From the NCBI GenBank assembly GCA_018712905.1, contig DVGD01000066.1, forward strand, positions 1 through 10,195: a stretch of 10,195 bases of DNA, written 5' to 3'. The stretch comes from Candidatus Avoscillospira stercoripullorum (GTDB taxonomy: Bacteria; Bacillota; Clostridia; Oscillospirales; Oscillospiraceae). The notes under the pieces are model-generated. The model did no database searches. It was not told the DNA's origin and worked only from the letters and a program-made list of their open reading frames with translations. The translations under genes and the position numbers were made by a program. Below are positions 1-6,435 of the stretch, piece after piece; position 1 is the stretch's first letter, and the number at the start of each line of letters is the position of its first letter.

Positions 1-272
1 GCGCCATGGTGGACGCAGACCTGATTGTCGCAGTCCGCTTGGGAAACATACACAGTCTCGGGGGTAATGGTAATCATATTGCAGCCGTCCTCCCAGGGAA
101 TGGTGATGGAATAGGGTTCTTGTACCTTGGAAAGGTCGATGGTGTAGAGCACTTCGCCGTCCTGGCTAATGAGAACCGTCTTGCCCGAGGGCATCAGCTT
201 TTTCGCCGCCAGCGCGGAAAGGCATAGAAGGACGATGATGCCGAGAATCCAAAGGGCGCGGCGGGTGTTCAT
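1..272 (-). CDS. NusG domain II-containing membrane-anchored protein (partial, 3' end beyond window)
   Basis: Ninety codons are visible, reading leftward from an ATG at 272 and running off the left edge without a stop. Residues 7-26 form one hydrophobic N-terminal membrane anchor (WILGIIVLLCLSALAA), followed by an extracytoplasmic beta-rich stretch. Near the edge lies CDNQVCVHHG (residues 81-90), the Cys-x4-Cys signature of the small NusG domain II (COG5341) family. The family is usually about 120-135 residues, so roughly 30-40 are missing. The start overlaps the apbE stop as ATGA, with GAGGTGAT ahead of it, so the two are translationally coupled. In clostridia this family is often found beside apbE, and an extracytoplasmic flavin or redox role is commonly suspected, but no biochemical function is established. 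The family call is fairly sure; the role is not. Confidence 0.85.
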   Translation of the reverse strand, partial: MNTRRALWILGIIVLLCLSALAAKKLMPSGKTVLISQDGEVLYTIDLSKVQEPYSITIPWEDGCNMITITPETVYVSQADCDNQVCVHHG

Positions 273-1252
273 GGGGCAATCACCTCAAATTCCGCCGAGG
301 TTTGGATGGAATCGGCCAGACCTGCCGTGACAAAGAGACCCTCGTCCGCCTGGAACACCGCCTCAAACTCGTAGACCCCGCTGCGCCAGAATGCTTCTGC
401 CTGGGAAAGCCCCATCACAAACAGCGCCGTGGAAAGGCCGTCGGCCAGGGTGCCATCTTCACAGACCACCGTGACCGAGTGAAGGCCGTTGTCTGTGGGA
501 TACCCTGTTTTGGGATCGAGAATGTGATGGTACCGCCTGCCGTCTTCTTCAAAATAGCGCTGATAGTCGCCGGAGGTCACCACAGCGCAGTCGGACACGG
601 AGAGGGTAGCGAGATATGCGGCGGGATCGCCGGCGTCGGCAATGCCGATGACCCAATCTGACCCATCGGGTTTGGTGCCCAGGGTCTGGACGTTGCCGCC
701 CAAATTGATCAGCGCCGAGGATATACCGAGTTCCGAGAGCATCTGCGCCACGTGACTGGCCGTATAGCCCTTGGCGATGCACCCCAGATCCACGGCCATA
801 CCGGAGCGGGACAGCGATGCTTGATTGCCTTTGAGGATGAGGCCGCTGCCATCCACCAAGGAGAGCGCCTGGGACAGCGCATCGGCGTCCGGCACGGCTG
901 TGTTGCCCTCGTACCAGCCCCAGCAATCGACCAGCGGGGCAATGGTCAGCTCCAACGCGCCGCCGGTTGCCTGGGAAATTTCCTGCCCGCAGGCGAGCAC
1001 CTGGGCGGTTTCCGGTGCAATCTCCGCTTCGCCATGGTTATTGAGCCGGGAGATGTCGCTCTCTTCTTCGCCAATGGAAAAGAGGGAATCGAGCCGCAGA
1101 ATCTCCTCCTTGGCTGCATCCAGCGCCGCTTTGTCTCCATAGAGCTCCAGGGTCATCACGGTATCCATGGCAAAAAACGTGGTCTTTACGGGGGAAGCTG
1201 TGCAGCTACAGCAAACGGAGAGGAGCAGCACACAAAAAAGAATCTTTTTCAT
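269..1252 (-). CDS. apbE: ApbE-family FAD:protein FMN transferase, lipoprotein
   Basis: A protein of 327 residues that should transfer FMN from FAD to a threonine of partner proteins such as Rnf or Nqr subunits or FMN-binding-domain proteins (EC 2.7.1.180), outside the cytoplasmic membrane. Residues 1-17 form a lipoprotein-type signal peptide (KK, then ILFCVLLLSVCCSC); C17 with Ser before it, or C15, would be lipidated. Family motifs are DLGCIAKGYT (155-164), NLGGN (183-187), TSGDYQRYF (226-234), HHILDPKTGYP (242-252) and ADGLSTALFVMG (270-281). D271 and T275 match the Mg-binding D-x3-T pair. The length is normal. I chose the ATG at 1252 because the signal peptide begins there and AGAGGTGG lies 7 bases upstream; the longer open frame to 1585 runs through the promoter and the neighbouring gene. 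The gene ends in an ATGA overlap with the NusG domain II gene. No flavinylation substrate is visible in the window. Confidence 0.95.
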   Translation of the reverse strand: MKKILFCVLLLSVCCSCTASPVKTTFFAMDTVMTLELYGDKAALDAAKEEILRLDSLFSIGEEESDISRLNNHGEAEIAPETAQVLACGQEISQATGGALELTIAPLVDCWGWYEGNTAVPDADALSQALSLVDGSGLILKGNQASLSRSGMAVDLGCIAKGYTASHVAQMLSELGISSALINLGGNVQTLGTKPDGSDWVIGIADAGDPAAYLATLSVSDCAVVTSGDYQRYFEEDGRRYHHILDPKTGYPTDNGLHSVTVVCEDGTLADGLSTALFVMGLSQAEAFWRSGVYEFEAVFQADEGLFVTAGLADSIQTSAEFEVIAP

Positions 1253-1292
1253 GGCAGGCCACCTCTCCGTAAAATGCGGAACACTATTTATA

Positions 1293-1320
1293 ATGATAGC
1301 AGAAATCAGGGAAAAGTCAA
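1293..1320 (-). promoter_or_regulatory. Predicted sigma-A promoter for apbE
   Basis: Read on the minus strand there is TTGACT (1315-1320), a 16-base spacer, and TATCAT (1293-1298) preceded by TGC, which makes an extended -10. The surrounding sequence is AT-rich in an otherwise GC-rich window. Transcription would start near 1286, about 34 bases before the apbE ATG. This gives apbE its own promoter, separate from the flavoprotein genes upstream. Confidence 0.65.
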
Positions 1321-1336
1321 TAAATAATAAAATATA

Positions 1337-1356
1337 TCGCCATGAGAAATTGGCGA
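1337..1356 (-). terminator. Weak hairpin after the COG2509 gene, possible terminator
   Basis: TCGCCA (1337-1342) and TGGCGA (1351-1356) pair with an 8-base loop, 23 bases past the stop of the COG2509 gene. On the minus strand the stem is followed by TATATTTTATTATTT. The six-base stem is short, so termination may be only partial and apbE may also receive read-through. Confidence 0.35.
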
Positions 1357-1379
1357 GAATCCACAGAAACGTAACTGCA

Positions 1380-2981
1380 TTATTCCTCATGAAGGCTTGC
1401 CACCAGTGCTTCCGCGCAGCGCATCCCATCCACAGCAGCCGAGAGAATGCCGCCGGCATAGCCTGCGCCTTCCCCACAGGGGAAGAGCCCGCCGATGGGC
1501 GATTCCAGCGCGTCGTTGCGGAGAATACGCACTGGGGAGGAACTCCGGGTTTCCGGGGCGGTGAGCACGGCATCCGGCAGGGCATAGCCGTGGAGCTTCT
1601 TGTCCAGCGCGGGAATGGCCTGCTCCAGCACTCTCGTCATCCGCGGGGGCAAAACGTCATGTAAGTCGCACAGTGTCACACCGGGACGGTAGCTGGGCTT
1701 CACAGTACCCAAAGCGGTGCTGGGACGTTGAGCCAGGAAATCCTCCAGCCGCTGTGCCGGGGCGCGGTAATTGCTGCCGCCGGCTTGAAAGGCGCGGGCT
1801 TCAATCTCCCGCTGCCAGTACATGCCACCCAAGGTACCCTTGTCTGGAAAATCCTCCGGCTGGAGCGTCACCAGCAGCGCGGCGTTGGCATTTTCGCCGT
1901 CCCGGGCGGCATTGCTCATGCCGTTGGTCACCACGCGGCCTTCCTCCGAGGCGGCGGCCACCACTTGTCCGCCGGGGCACATGCAGAAGGTGTAGGCCGA
2001 GGTGCCGTCGGGCAGATGCACATTGAGCTTGTAGTCCGCCGGGGGCAGTAAGCCGGTTTTGGCCGCTTCCCCATATTGACTTTCGTCGATCAGCGCCTGG
2101 GGATGCTCCACCCGCACGCCCATGGAGAAGGGCTTGGGCTCCATGGGAACGCCCTGGGCGAGAAGGGTTTCAAAGGTATCCCGGGCGCTGTGGCCGATGG
2201 CTAAAATCACGCGGTCACAGGGGAGCAGGTAGGAATCTGCTTCTTGGGTGACCTCCAAACCGGTGATGCGGCCTTGGGTGAGGGAGAGGGCGGTGACCTG
2301 ATGGCCGAAGCGCACTTCTCCGCCCAGCTCGAGGATTCGCTGCCGCAGCACCTGCACCACGGTGAGCAGTACGTCGGTACCCACATGGGGCTTGGCATCA
2401 TAGAGAATTTCCGGGTTGGCGCCTGCGGCGGCAAACTGTGAGAGCACCCACTGCCCCCGGGGATTCTTCGTGCCGGTGTTGAGCTTCCCGTCGGAGAAGG
2501 TACCGGCGCCGCCCTCGCCAAACTGCACGTTGCACTTTGGATCCAGCTTGCCGGTTTTCCAGAATGCTTCCACCATCTGGTGCCGCGTCTTCGCGTCGTA
2601 GCCGCGCTCAAGTACAATCGGGTGCAGCCCGGCTTCGGCCAACACCAGCGCGGCAAACATGCCGCCGGGGCCAAAGCCCACCACCACCGGACGATGGGCG
2701 GGCGTTACTTCCGGCGTTGGAATGTCATAGGAATAAGGATCCGCCAGGGTGATTTTCTGATTTTTCAGCTTGGGGATGAGCTTTTTCTCCTCCCGCCGCA
2801 CGGCCACATCCACCGTGTAGATCCAGCGGATGTCCTGCTTTTTCCGGGCGTCCAGGGAACGCCTGTGGATTTCCAGATAGGAGATCTCCGCCGGCGGGAT
2901 CTTGAGCGCCTTGGCCGCCAGGGCATGGAGGCGGCTCTGGCTTTCGCCCGGGCGGAGCGTGAGGTCACGGATTCTGATCAT
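1380..2981 (-). CDS. FAD-dependent dehydrogenase, COG2509 family
   Basis: A cytoplasmic flavoprotein of 533 residues belonging to the uncharacterised FAD-dependent dehydrogenases (COG2509). Residues 1-95 form a small alpha/beta N-terminal domain (RSLDARKKQDIRWIYTVDVA at 41-60). The Rossmann FAD-binding motif GFGPGGMFAALVLAEAG follows at 102-118. The family hallmark CNVQFGEGGAGTFSDGKLNT is at 150-169, CMCPGGQVV at 333-341, and the C-terminal flavin-binding segment LFPCGEGAGYAGGILSAA at 499-516. Length and motifs are complete. The start is the ATG at 2981, with AAGGAG five bases upstream, overlapping the stop of the HI0933-type gene as ATGA; a longer frame to 3035 lies wholly inside that neighbour. 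Substrate and electron acceptor are unknown for the family. Pairing with a second flavoprotein suggests co-expression and perhaps a joint redox function (inference). Confidence 0.92.
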   Translation of the reverse strand: MIRIRDLTLRPGESQSRLHALAAKALKIPPAEISYLEIHRRSLDARKKQDIRWIYTVDVAVRREEKKLIPKLKNQKITLADPYSYDIPTPEVTPAHRPVVVGFGPGGMFAALVLAEAGLHPIVLERGYDAKTRHQMVEAFWKTGKLDPKCNVQFGEGGAGTFSDGKLNTGTKNPRGQWVLSQFAAAGANPEILYDAKPHVGTDVLLTVVQVLRQRILELGGEVRFGHQVTALSLTQGRITGLEVTQEADSYLLPCDRVILAIGHSARDTFETLLAQGVPMEPKPFSMGVRVEHPQALIDESQYGEAAKTGLLPPADYKLNVHLPDGTSAYTFCMCPGGQVVAAASEEGRVVTNGMSNAARDGENANAALLVTLQPEDFPDKGTLGGMYWQREIEARAFQAGGSNYRAPAQRLEDFLAQRPSTALGTVKPSYRPGVTLCDLHDVLPPRMTRVLEQAIPALDKKLHGYALPDAVLTAPETRSSSPVRILRNDALESPIGGLFPCGEGAGYAGGILSAAVDGMRCAEALVASLHEE

Positions 2982-4186
2982 AGGTTCTCCTTTTGGCCGA
3001 GTCTGCCGGCCAGCCGGCCGGAGCTCCAGGCCCATTGTAGATTGAAGCCGCCGCAGTCGCCATCGATGTCCAGAAGTTCGCCGCAGGCAAAGAGGCCGGG
3101 GCAGAGGCGGCTTTCCAGGGTGTGGGCGCGAAATTCTCGGGTGTCGGCGCCGCCGGCGGTGACCTGCGCCTGGTCAAAGCCCATGGTGCCCAGCACGGGA
3201 AGAGGAAAGTGCTTGGCGATTCGCACCAGCGTGGTGAGCTCCGCTTCCGTGAGGCTTTCCGCCGGGCGGCTCAGCTCCAGACCGGCCTGCCGCAAAATTG
3301 CGCGACCCAGGCGGCTGTGGAGGGCGCCGGTGAGAAAGTCCTCCAGGGGCAGCGCCGGAAAGGCTGCTTGCCGCGCCTTGAAAAACGCGAAAAGGGCTTC
3401 ACTGTCCCAGGGGCGCAGGAGATCCAGAAGCAGCGTCTGCCCCGGACGCACCGCCCGGGAGAGCTCAAAGATTGCGATGCCGCTGACGCCGAAGTCAGTA
3501 AACTGTATTTCTCCGCCGCCACGTGCCACGGTATCGCCGCCGTCCTTGAGTACCAGTCCGGCGTCCGCGCGGACGCCTTTGAGGCCGCGAATGGCTTCCG
3601 TCTCGGTGCGTACCTGCACCAGCGCAGGGGAGAGGGGCGTGATGTGGTGCCCCAGGGATTTTAAGAGCCGGTAGCCGAGATCGCTCCCGCCCAGCTTGCC
3701 GCCTGCCATGCCGCCGCAGGCGAGGATCACCTTGTCCCCATAAAATTGCTCTGTCGCAGTTTTTGCGCTGTAGCCCCGGGCTTTTTTCGAGATGGCGGTC
3801 ACCTCGCAGCCGCAGACCACGTTGACGCCCGCTCGCTCCAGGGCAAAGCGCAGCACGTCCAGCACGCTGTTGGCCTGATCGGAAAAGGGATAGACCCGCC
3901 CGGCGGAATCCACCGCGGTCAAAAGCCCCAGGGATCGAAAATAGGCCAGGGTGTCCTCTACGGAAAAGCGCTCCAATGCGGCAGCGGGAAATCCCTGGCC
4001 GCCGTGGTAACGGGAGGGGGCGGCGTTTACATTGGTGAGGTTGCACCGGCCATTGCCCGTGGCCAAGAGCTTGCGCCCCACCCGCGCCTGCCGCTCGAGA
4101 AGCGTCACCTGATTGTGGGGATCCTCCGCGGCTGTAAGGGCGGCGATCATGCCGCTGGCGCCGCCGCCGATGACCAGTACCTTCAT
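2978..4186 (-). CDS. HI0933/YhiN/BaiN-type NAD(P)/FAD-dependent oxidoreductase
   Basis: A flavoprotein of 402 residues, full length for the HI0933 family (also called BaiN-like or aminoacetone oxidase family). Visible motifs are the N-terminal dinucleotide fold VLVIGGGASGMIAAL (3-17), KLLATGNGRCNLTN (39-52), the second glycine motif ILACGGMAGGKLGGSDLGYR (154-173), QVTAGG (341-346), and the C-terminal FAD-contact segment LFACGELLDIDGDCGGFN (365-382). The ATG at 4186 was chosen because the Rossmann strand starts there and AGGGAG lies eight bases upstream; the extension to 4231 would begin in the promoter. It is the first gene of the leftward operon. BaiN homologues have been linked to bile-acid or other steroid reductions in gut clostridia, but the family is widespread and mostly uncharacterised, so no substrate should be assigned here. 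Confidence 0.92.
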   Translation of the reverse strand: MKVLVIGGGASGMIAALTAAEDPHNQVTLLERQARVGRKLLATGNGRCNLTNVNAAPSRYHGGQGFPAAALERFSVEDTLAYFRSLGLLTAVDSAGRVYPFSDQANSVLDVLRFALERAGVNVVCGCEVTAISKKARGYSAKTATEQFYGDKVILACGGMAGGKLGGSDLGYRLLKSLGHHITPLSPALVQVRTETEAIRGLKGVRADAGLVLKDGGDTVARGGGEIQFTDFGVSGIAIFELSRAVRPGQTLLLDLLRPWDSEALFAFFKARQAAFPALPLEDFLTGALHSRLGRAILRQAGLELSRPAESLTEAELTTLVRIAKHFPLPVLGTMGFDQAQVTAGGADTREFRAHTLESRLCPGLFACGELLDIDGDCGGFNLQWAWSSGRLAGRLGQKENL

Positions 4187-4209
4187 GCGCTTGTCTCCCT
4201 TCTTGCCGT

Positions 4210-4222
4210 GGGCACAGTGCCC
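4210..4222. repeat. 13-bp palindrome in the leader of the HI0933-type gene
   Basis: GGGCACAGTGCCC is a perfect inverted repeat with six-base arms around one base. It sits between the predicted transcription start (about 4227) and the ribosome site of the leftward operon. It could be an operator or a small leader hairpin. A second, imperfect pairing between GTGGG (4208-4212) and CCCAC (4227-4231) is also possible. Confidence 0.4.
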
Positions 4223-4233
4223 GTGTCCCACTT

Positions 4234-4262
4234 AGTATAATATAGAATTGGCCATCTCACAA
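4234..4262 (-). promoter_or_regulatory. Predicted sigma-A promoter for the leftward flavoprotein operon
   Basis: On the minus strand TTGTGA (4257-4262) is followed by a 17-base spacer and TATACT (4234-4239). The spacing is ideal and the -10 has one mismatch. The start would be near 4227, giving a leader of about 40 bases with AGGGAG ahead of the ATG at 4186. Confidence 0.6.
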
Positions 4263-4268
4263 GAACCA

Positions 4269-4296
4269 TTGCTTTTTTTCGAAAATATGGTACTAT
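4269..4296 (+). promoter_or_regulatory. Predicted sigma-A promoter for ylmH
   Basis: TTGCTT (4269-4274), a 16-base spacer, then TACTAT (4291-4296) preceded by TGG, an extended -10. Seven bases beyond the -10 is position 4303, which is the A of the ylmH start codon. The promoter is back to back with the leftward one; the two -35 boxes are six bases apart. Confidence 0.55.
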
Positions 4297-4302
4297 GAAA
4301 CT

Positions 4303-5088
4303 ATGGATAAACAGACGAGAATTGACCGGGTGGCGGAAACGCCGGAGGATCGCATCCTCTTTGCCCGGCTCTATGAAAAACTGACCGGCGCGGAGCGGCG
4401 CTCCATTGTGGGCGTGACCTGTTTTCTCGCGCCGCGCGAGCAGGTGCTGCTCCGGCGGATGCTGCCGGATTTGCCCCTCACCTTTTTCGGCGGATACGAG
4501 GGCGCGGAGCGGACGATCTGCTGTTACCTGCCGGAATACCTGGATGAAACGTGGCTCCTGAGCGAGGAGAGCCCGGTGGCCGCCGTGCGGGCGACCTACT
4601 ATGAGAAGGATACCCTCACCCACCGGGACTTCTTGGGAAGCCTCATGGGACTTGGAATCAAGCGCGAGACCGTGGGGGATATCTGCGTTGCGCCCGGCAG
4701 GTGCGATATTCTTATCACCCGGGAGATTTTGCCCTACGTGCTGGACAATCTCACCAGCGCCGGACGTACCAAGCTCTCCACCGAGGAGATCCCCCTTGCG
4801 GCGGTGCAGCCGCCACGGCAGGCTGTCAAGGAGCGGCGGGATACCGTGGCTTCTCTGCGTCTGGATGCCCTGGTGGGCTCTGGCTTTGGCCTATCGCGGG
4901 GGAAGGCAGCCGATCTCATTGCAGCGGGGCGCGTCTCCCTGGATGATCTACCCTGCCTCAAGGGTGACAAGCTGGTGGAGCCTGGGAGTAAGATCTCCGT
5001 GCGCGGCATGGGAAAGCTCGTGCTCAAGGATGTGGGCGGCCGCACGAAAAAAGACCGCATCTCTATTTTATTGGAAATTTATTGTTAG
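4303..5088 (+). CDS. ylmH: YlmH-family S4-domain RNA-binding protein
   Basis: A protein of 261 residues, normal for YlmH. It has an N-terminal YlmH-type region, the conserved central block LTHRDFLGSLMGLGIKRETV (105-124) with GDICV (125-129), and a C-terminal S4 RNA-binding domain (about 185-250; core SGFGLSRGKAADLIAAGRVS at 193-212). YlmH proteins bind the large ribosomal subunit and have been linked in Bacillus to ribosome-associated quality control; older work linked them to cell division because ylmH usually sits in the division gene cluster between sepF and divIVA. Here it lies away from that cluster, paired with a DUF896 gene. The ATG at 4303 is the only in-frame ATG near the start that keeps the conserved N-terminus, yet there is no Shine-Dalgarno before it and the predicted transcription start falls on the ATG, so the mRNA may be leaderless. 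Confidence 0.93.
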   Translation: MDKQTRIDRVAETPEDRILFARLYEKLTGAERRSIVGVTCFLAPREQVLLRRMLPDLPLTFFGGYEGAERTICCYLPEYLDETWLLSEESPVAAVRATYYEKDTLTHRDFLGSLMGLGIKRETVGDICVAPGRCDILITREILPYVLDNLTSAGRTKLSTEEIPLAAVQPPRQAVKERRDTVASLRLDALVGSGFGLSRGKAADLIAAGRVSLDDLPCLKGDKLVEPGSKISVRGMGKLVLKDVGGRTKKDRISILLEIYC

Positions 5089-5098
5089 GAAGTGCTCC

Positions 5099-5299
5099 AT
5101 GGAACAGGAAAAAATCGACCGGATCAATGTACTGGCGCGGAAATCCAAGACCGAAGGACTGACTGAGGCGGAGAAGGAGGAACAGGCAGCGCTCCGCCGG
5201 GAATATGTGGCCGCTGTCAAGCGAAACCTCACAGCCCAGCTGGAGAACACCTATTTGGTGGATGAGAAGGGACAAAAGCGAAAGCTCCAGCATAAATGA
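5099..5299 (+). CDS. DUF896 / YnzC (UPF0291) family small protein
   Basis: A small, charged, helical cytoplasmic protein of 66 residues. It matches the DUF896 pattern: KIDRINVLARKSKTEGLTEA (5-24), then EEQAALRREY (27-36), and a short tail with VDEKGQKRK (54-62). B. subtilis YnzC is the reference member; a two-helix hairpin structure is known, but no clear function. The ATG at 5099 has AGGAAG six bases upstream, and that site overlaps the ylmH stop TAG, so translation is probably coupled to ylmH. A hairpin terminator follows directly. The family call is firm. Confidence 0.92.
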   Translation: MEQEKIDRINVLARKSKTEGLTEAEKEEQAALRREYVAAVKRNLTAQLENTYLVDEKGQKRKLQHK

Positions 5300-5302
5300 G
5301 TG

Positions 5303-5335
5303 GCAAGCGGCAGATTTTTCTGCCGCTTGCTTTGT
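5303..5335 (+). terminator. Strong intrinsic terminator of the ylmH-DUF896 unit
   Basis: GCAAGCGGCAG (5303-5313) and CTGCCGCTTGC (5320-5330) form a perfect 11-base stem with a six-base loop, followed by TTTGTTT. It lies between two convergent genes. On the minus strand the stem also follows the WYL gene stop but has no T-run after it, so it mainly serves the plus strand. Confidence 0.88.
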
Positions 5336-6316
5336 TTATGGATCATATTGCGCCAGGGCTGCCCGGCAGAGCGCCACAAAATCCCGCACCACCCAGTCGG
5401 GACTGAGAATCTTGGCGCCATCGCCAAAGCTTGCCAGCCAGGCAAAGAACGGCGGCGAGACGGCGATCTCCATGGTAAAGGTGAAGTGCTCCTGGCCATC
5501 GGGTATGAGCATGGTGTCGGCGCCGAAGCGGTCGAGCACCACGCCGGCCAGGCGGTTTGAAAAGCGCATTTTCACATCGGCGGTCTTTCCGCCGAACATA
5601 CCGAAGACATTCCGGCCATATGCTGCGGCAGTGAGCTTTTTTGCCTCGGGCGTGATGCACCTGGGCTTGCCGGTGGCGCGGATTTCCGCCATCTTGTCCA
5701 CTCGGTAGTGGGTGATGCCGTGGCGCTGGGAGTGGGCGACCAGATAGTAGTTTTCGTTGTCCCACACCAGGGCGTAGGGGCTGGCCTCGTAGAGTCCCGG
5801 CCGAAAATGCCGCTTTCCGTCGGCGCCCCATTCAAAATATCGGAAGGTAATTTGGCTGTTCTGGGCGATGGCCTCTTGGAGCTCGTCTACCAGGTAGTAG
5901 ATGCTCTCCACCATGGTCTTTACCCGCCCAGAAACCACCACCTGCCGCTTGAGGCTACCGGCCTCGTGACAGCTGGTGAGGCACCCGAGCTTTTCAATGA
6001 GTTCCAGGGATTTCTTCGTGGTGAGAAACCGGGAGGACTGCACCGCGTCCACCAGCAGCTTGAGCTCCGGCAATTCAAACGCACGGGAGGCCAGAAAATA
6101 CCCGCCGTATTTTCCGCTCTTGTGCAGAAGATCCATGCCATATTCCTGTAGGCAGGCAATGTCGCTGTAGATAGCCTTGCGCTCTGCTTCAATGCCGTGG
6201 GATGCGAGATATTCCAGCATTTTCTGTACATTGACCGGGTGCCGCTCGTCGGATTCCTGCTCCAATAGCTCTTTGAGATAGAGAAGCTTCAGCTTCTGCC
6301 CCTCAGATCTCGCCAT
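5336..6316 (-). CDS. WYL-domain transcriptional regulator
   Basis: A DNA-binding regulator of 326 residues in the YafY/PafC-like layout. An N-terminal winged helix-turn-helix (about 10-60; VQKMLEYLASHGIEAERKAI at 30-49, then YSDIACLQEYG) is followed by a helical linker, a WYL domain (about 145-225) and a C-terminal WCX region (about 245-325). The WYL signature appears as YYLVAHSQRHGITHYRVDKM (190-209), so the name-giving Trp is Tyr here. The ligand-facing arginines R172 (in FRPG) and R205 (in HYRVDKM) are kept. WYL regulators sense ligands, proposed to include nucleic acids or nucleotides, and often control divergent neighbours. The ATG at 6316 follows a GGGGG-type ribosome site. Being divergent from guaD, with overlapping promoters, suggests it controls guanine deaminase and itself (inference). 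Confidence 0.92.
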   Translation of the reverse strand: MARSEGQKLKLLYLKELLEQESDERHPVNVQKMLEYLASHGIEAERKAIYSDIACLQEYGMDLLHKSGKYGGYFLASRAFELPELKLLVDAVQSSRFLTTKKSLELIEKLGCLTSCHEAGSLKRQVVVSGRVKTMVESIYYLVDELQEAIAQNSQITFRYFEWGADGKRHFRPGLYEASPYALVWDNENYYLVAHSQRHGITHYRVDKMAEIRATGKPRCITPEAKKLTAAAYGRNVFGMFGGKTADVKMRFSNRLAGVVLDRFGADTMLIPDGQEHFTFTMEIAVSPPFFAWLASFGDGAKILSPDWVVRDFVALCRAALAQYDP

Positions 6317-6353
6317 GGTTTAACCCCCTTATGAATCGTCTCTTGAGATATCC

Positions 6354-6379
6354 ATAGTATACCATTTCTAATGTACTAT
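6354..6379. promoter_or_regulatory. Inverted repeat spanning the divergent WYL/guaD -10 boxes, candidate operator
   Basis: ATAGTA (6354-6359) and TACTAT (6374-6379) are exact inverted repeats separated by 14 bases, a 26-bp dyad in the gap between the two genes. The left arm overlaps the minus-strand -10 TATACT (6356-6361); the right arm overlaps the plus-strand -10 TATAAT (6377-6382). A dimeric regulator bound here would cover both. Part of the symmetry could come simply from two A/T-rich -10 boxes facing apart. Confidence 0.4.
6356..6361 (-). promoter_or_regulatory. Predicted extended -10 of the WYL regulator gene
   Basis: On the minus strand TGG precedes TATACT, an extended -10. No good -35 box is found 16-18 bases upstream, where the sequence overlaps the guaD -10. 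The start would be near 6349, giving a leader of about 33 bases before the ATG at 6316. Confidence 0.45.
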
Positions 6380-6382
6380 AAT
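6377..6382 (+). promoter_or_regulatory. Predicted -10 of the guaD promoter
   Basis: A perfect TATAAT lies 53 bases before the guaD start. The position of its -35 (about 6354-6359) reads ATAGTA, a poor match, so the promoter may need an activator. Transcription would start near 6389, leaving a leader of about 47 bases, too short for a purine riboswitch. Confidence 0.45.
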
Positions 6383-6435
6383 TGGGACATAAAATCAATT
6401 CTGTTGTTGCTCGGAGCAGAAAGGAGGAGGTTCCT

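Noticed and set aside
1253..1585. N-terminal extension of ApbE to the first in-frame ATG
   Set aside because: It would run through the COG2509 gene, the hairpin and the promoter, and would bury the signal peptide.
2580..3674. 364-codon open frame on the plus strand
   Set aside because: It is antisense across two convincing flavoprotein genes, is rich in Arg, Ser and Pro, and shows no domain.
6383..6435. Purine riboswitch before guaD
   Set aside because: The predicted leader is only about 47 bases and shows no three-way junction or terminator stem.
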